From Cytophagaceae bacterium UBA7467 (lineage in GTDB: Bacteria; Bacteroidota; Bacteroidia; Cytophagales; Spirosomataceae), in contig DLPD01000018.1 in NCBI GenBank assembly GCA_002479785.1, positions 13,124-19,161 of the forward strand: DNA of 6,038 bases. The letters run 5' to 3'. Both the position numbers and the translations under genes were made by a program. The notes under the pieces were generated by a model. That model worked only from the letters and a program-made list of their open reading frames with translations, ran no database searches and was not told the DNA's origin. Positions within the stretch are counted from its first letter, which is position 1, and every line of letters starts with the position of its first letter. Below are positions 5,505-6,038 of this stretch, piece after piece.

Positions 5505-6038
5505 TTAGATTTTATAATATTGCTCCCAACCTTTTCTTGGTGGTGCTCCTACTAATAAAGAATTCGCCAGGGAGTTGTTCGTAATTTGTTTTGTTTTGCG
5601 ATCGAATTGAAGCTTGGTATTTAGTTTTTGTGCCAAAACACCTAGTGAGAACACTTGGCTTAATGGACCCGCAATTTCGAACGGAGAACGCGTTTTCTCT
5701 TGACCCATACACGCCTTTAAGAAGTTTGCGTAGTGATTAGAAGGACTTGCCTGAACTTCTGGTAATTTCAAATCTTTACCCGCATCGCCTAAAATCGAAA
5801 GCGTACTTCCATGCGATCCACCTTTGAACGTTAAATCCTTGCTGTAGATAATCTTGCCTGGATTTAATTTCGCCGGTTGAATTTTTCCATTGCCTGCCGG
5901 TGGGATGTTGGGATCTAATTCGTTTGTTCCATAATTCGCAGGAACCGGTGGAATGTTATTTACGCCGTCATACCACGTGATATCCATCGCTGGCATATTT
6001 TTGCGTTCTGGGAATTTAAATTGAATGGTAGAAGACAT
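5505..6038 (-). CDS. Gfo/Idh/MocA family oxidoreductase, C-terminal part (runs off the right edge)
   Basis: The 177 visible residues are the C-terminal part of an NAD(P)-dependent oxidoreductase of the Gfo/Idh/MocA family, which oxidises or reduces sugars, inositols and glycosides. The ATG at the very edge (6036-6038) is almost certainly an internal methionine, because the N-terminal Rossmann domain with its GxGxxG motif must lie outside the window. Recognisable C-terminal features, counted from that methionine, are MDITWYDG at 18-25, the GSTLSILGDAG turn at 77-87, SNHYANFLKACMG at 100-112, FEIAGPLSQVFSLGVLAQKL at 120-139 and the ending RKGWEQYYKI. This matches the long subfamily, often exported by Tat in Bacteroidota and Planctomycetota; the signal cannot be checked here. 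The substrate and the conserved catalytic Lys-Pro motif are not visible. It is upstream of the membrane AraC gene on the same strand but separated by a probable terminator. Confidence 0.85.
   Translation of the reverse strand: MSSTIQFKFPERKNMPAMDITWYDGVNNIPPVPANYGTNELDPNIPPAGNGKIQPAKLNPGKIIYSKDLTFKGGSHGSTLSILGDAGKDLKLPEVQASPSNHYANFLKACMGQEKTRSPFEIAGPLSQVFSLGVLAQKLNTKLQFDRKTKQITNNSLANSLLVGAPPRKGWEQYYKI

Noticed and set aside
5512..5712. Second minus-strand frame inside the oxidoreductase gene
   Set aside because: It overlaps the Gfo/Idh/MocA coding frame, whose C-terminal motifs are clear throughout this stretch, so it is a shifted-frame shadow.
6036..6038. ATG at the right edge as the start of the oxidoreductase
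   Set aside because: The visible part lacks the N-terminal Rossmann domain and begins in the middle of the C-terminal domain, so this methionine is internal.

Overview
The window looks like chromosomal DNA from a member of the Bacteroidota, most likely an environmental Cytophagales-type bacterium. This is inferred from protein families, not from a database search. The signs are a DUF5117-type secreted metalloprotease, an AraC-type regulator fused to a seven-helix membrane domain, a Gfo/Idh/MocA oxidoreductase of the kind common in sugar-degrading Bacteroidota and Planctomycetota, two promoters with the Bacteroidota -7 element TAnnTTTG, and A-rich leaders without clear Shine-Dalgarno sequences. 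The DNA is moderately AT-rich. I see no tRNA, rRNA, CRISPR array, insertion sequence or phage gene.

Layout from left to right. (1) Minus strand, 1-623: N-terminal 207 residues of a secreted zinc metalloprotease that continues past the left edge. (2) Minus strand, 653-1603: a phytanoyl-CoA dioxygenase (PhyH) family Fe(II)/2-oxoglutarate oxygenase, 29 nt upstream of the protease gene and perhaps cotranscribed with it. (3) A 116-nt divergent region, 1604-1719, with a -7 element for the oxygenase and a 14-bp direct repeat at an exact 21-bp period. (4) Plus strand, 1720-2565: a cupin-type AraC regulator. (5) A terminator at 2559-2592 between convergent genes. (6) Minus strand, 2613-3521: an exported protein with two tandem SnoaL/NTF2-like domains. 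(7) A 170-nt divergent region, 3522-3691, with a 26-bp palindrome almost at its midpoint. (8) Plus strand, 3692-4183: a SnoaL-like lipoprotein, ended by a strong terminator that runs into the 3' end of the next gene. (9) Minus strand, 4206-5387: a membrane-anchored AraC-type regulator with a TTG start. (10) A terminator at 5434-5480. (11) Minus strand, 5505 to the right edge: the C-terminal part of a Gfo/Idh/MocA oxidoreductase.

How the genes may work together is inference. The soluble AraC protein is the natural candidate to control the divergent oxygenase, and the 21-bp repeat lies where an AraC-type activator would be expected. The two exported SnoaL-like proteins share a divergent control region with a well-centred palindrome and may act on a common small molecule outside the cytoplasm. 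The membrane AraC protein lies next to them and could sense a signal for the locus. No substrate can be named from sequence alone. Most gene families here are familiar; the most interesting parts are the two candidate operators and the paired exported SnoaL-like proteins.
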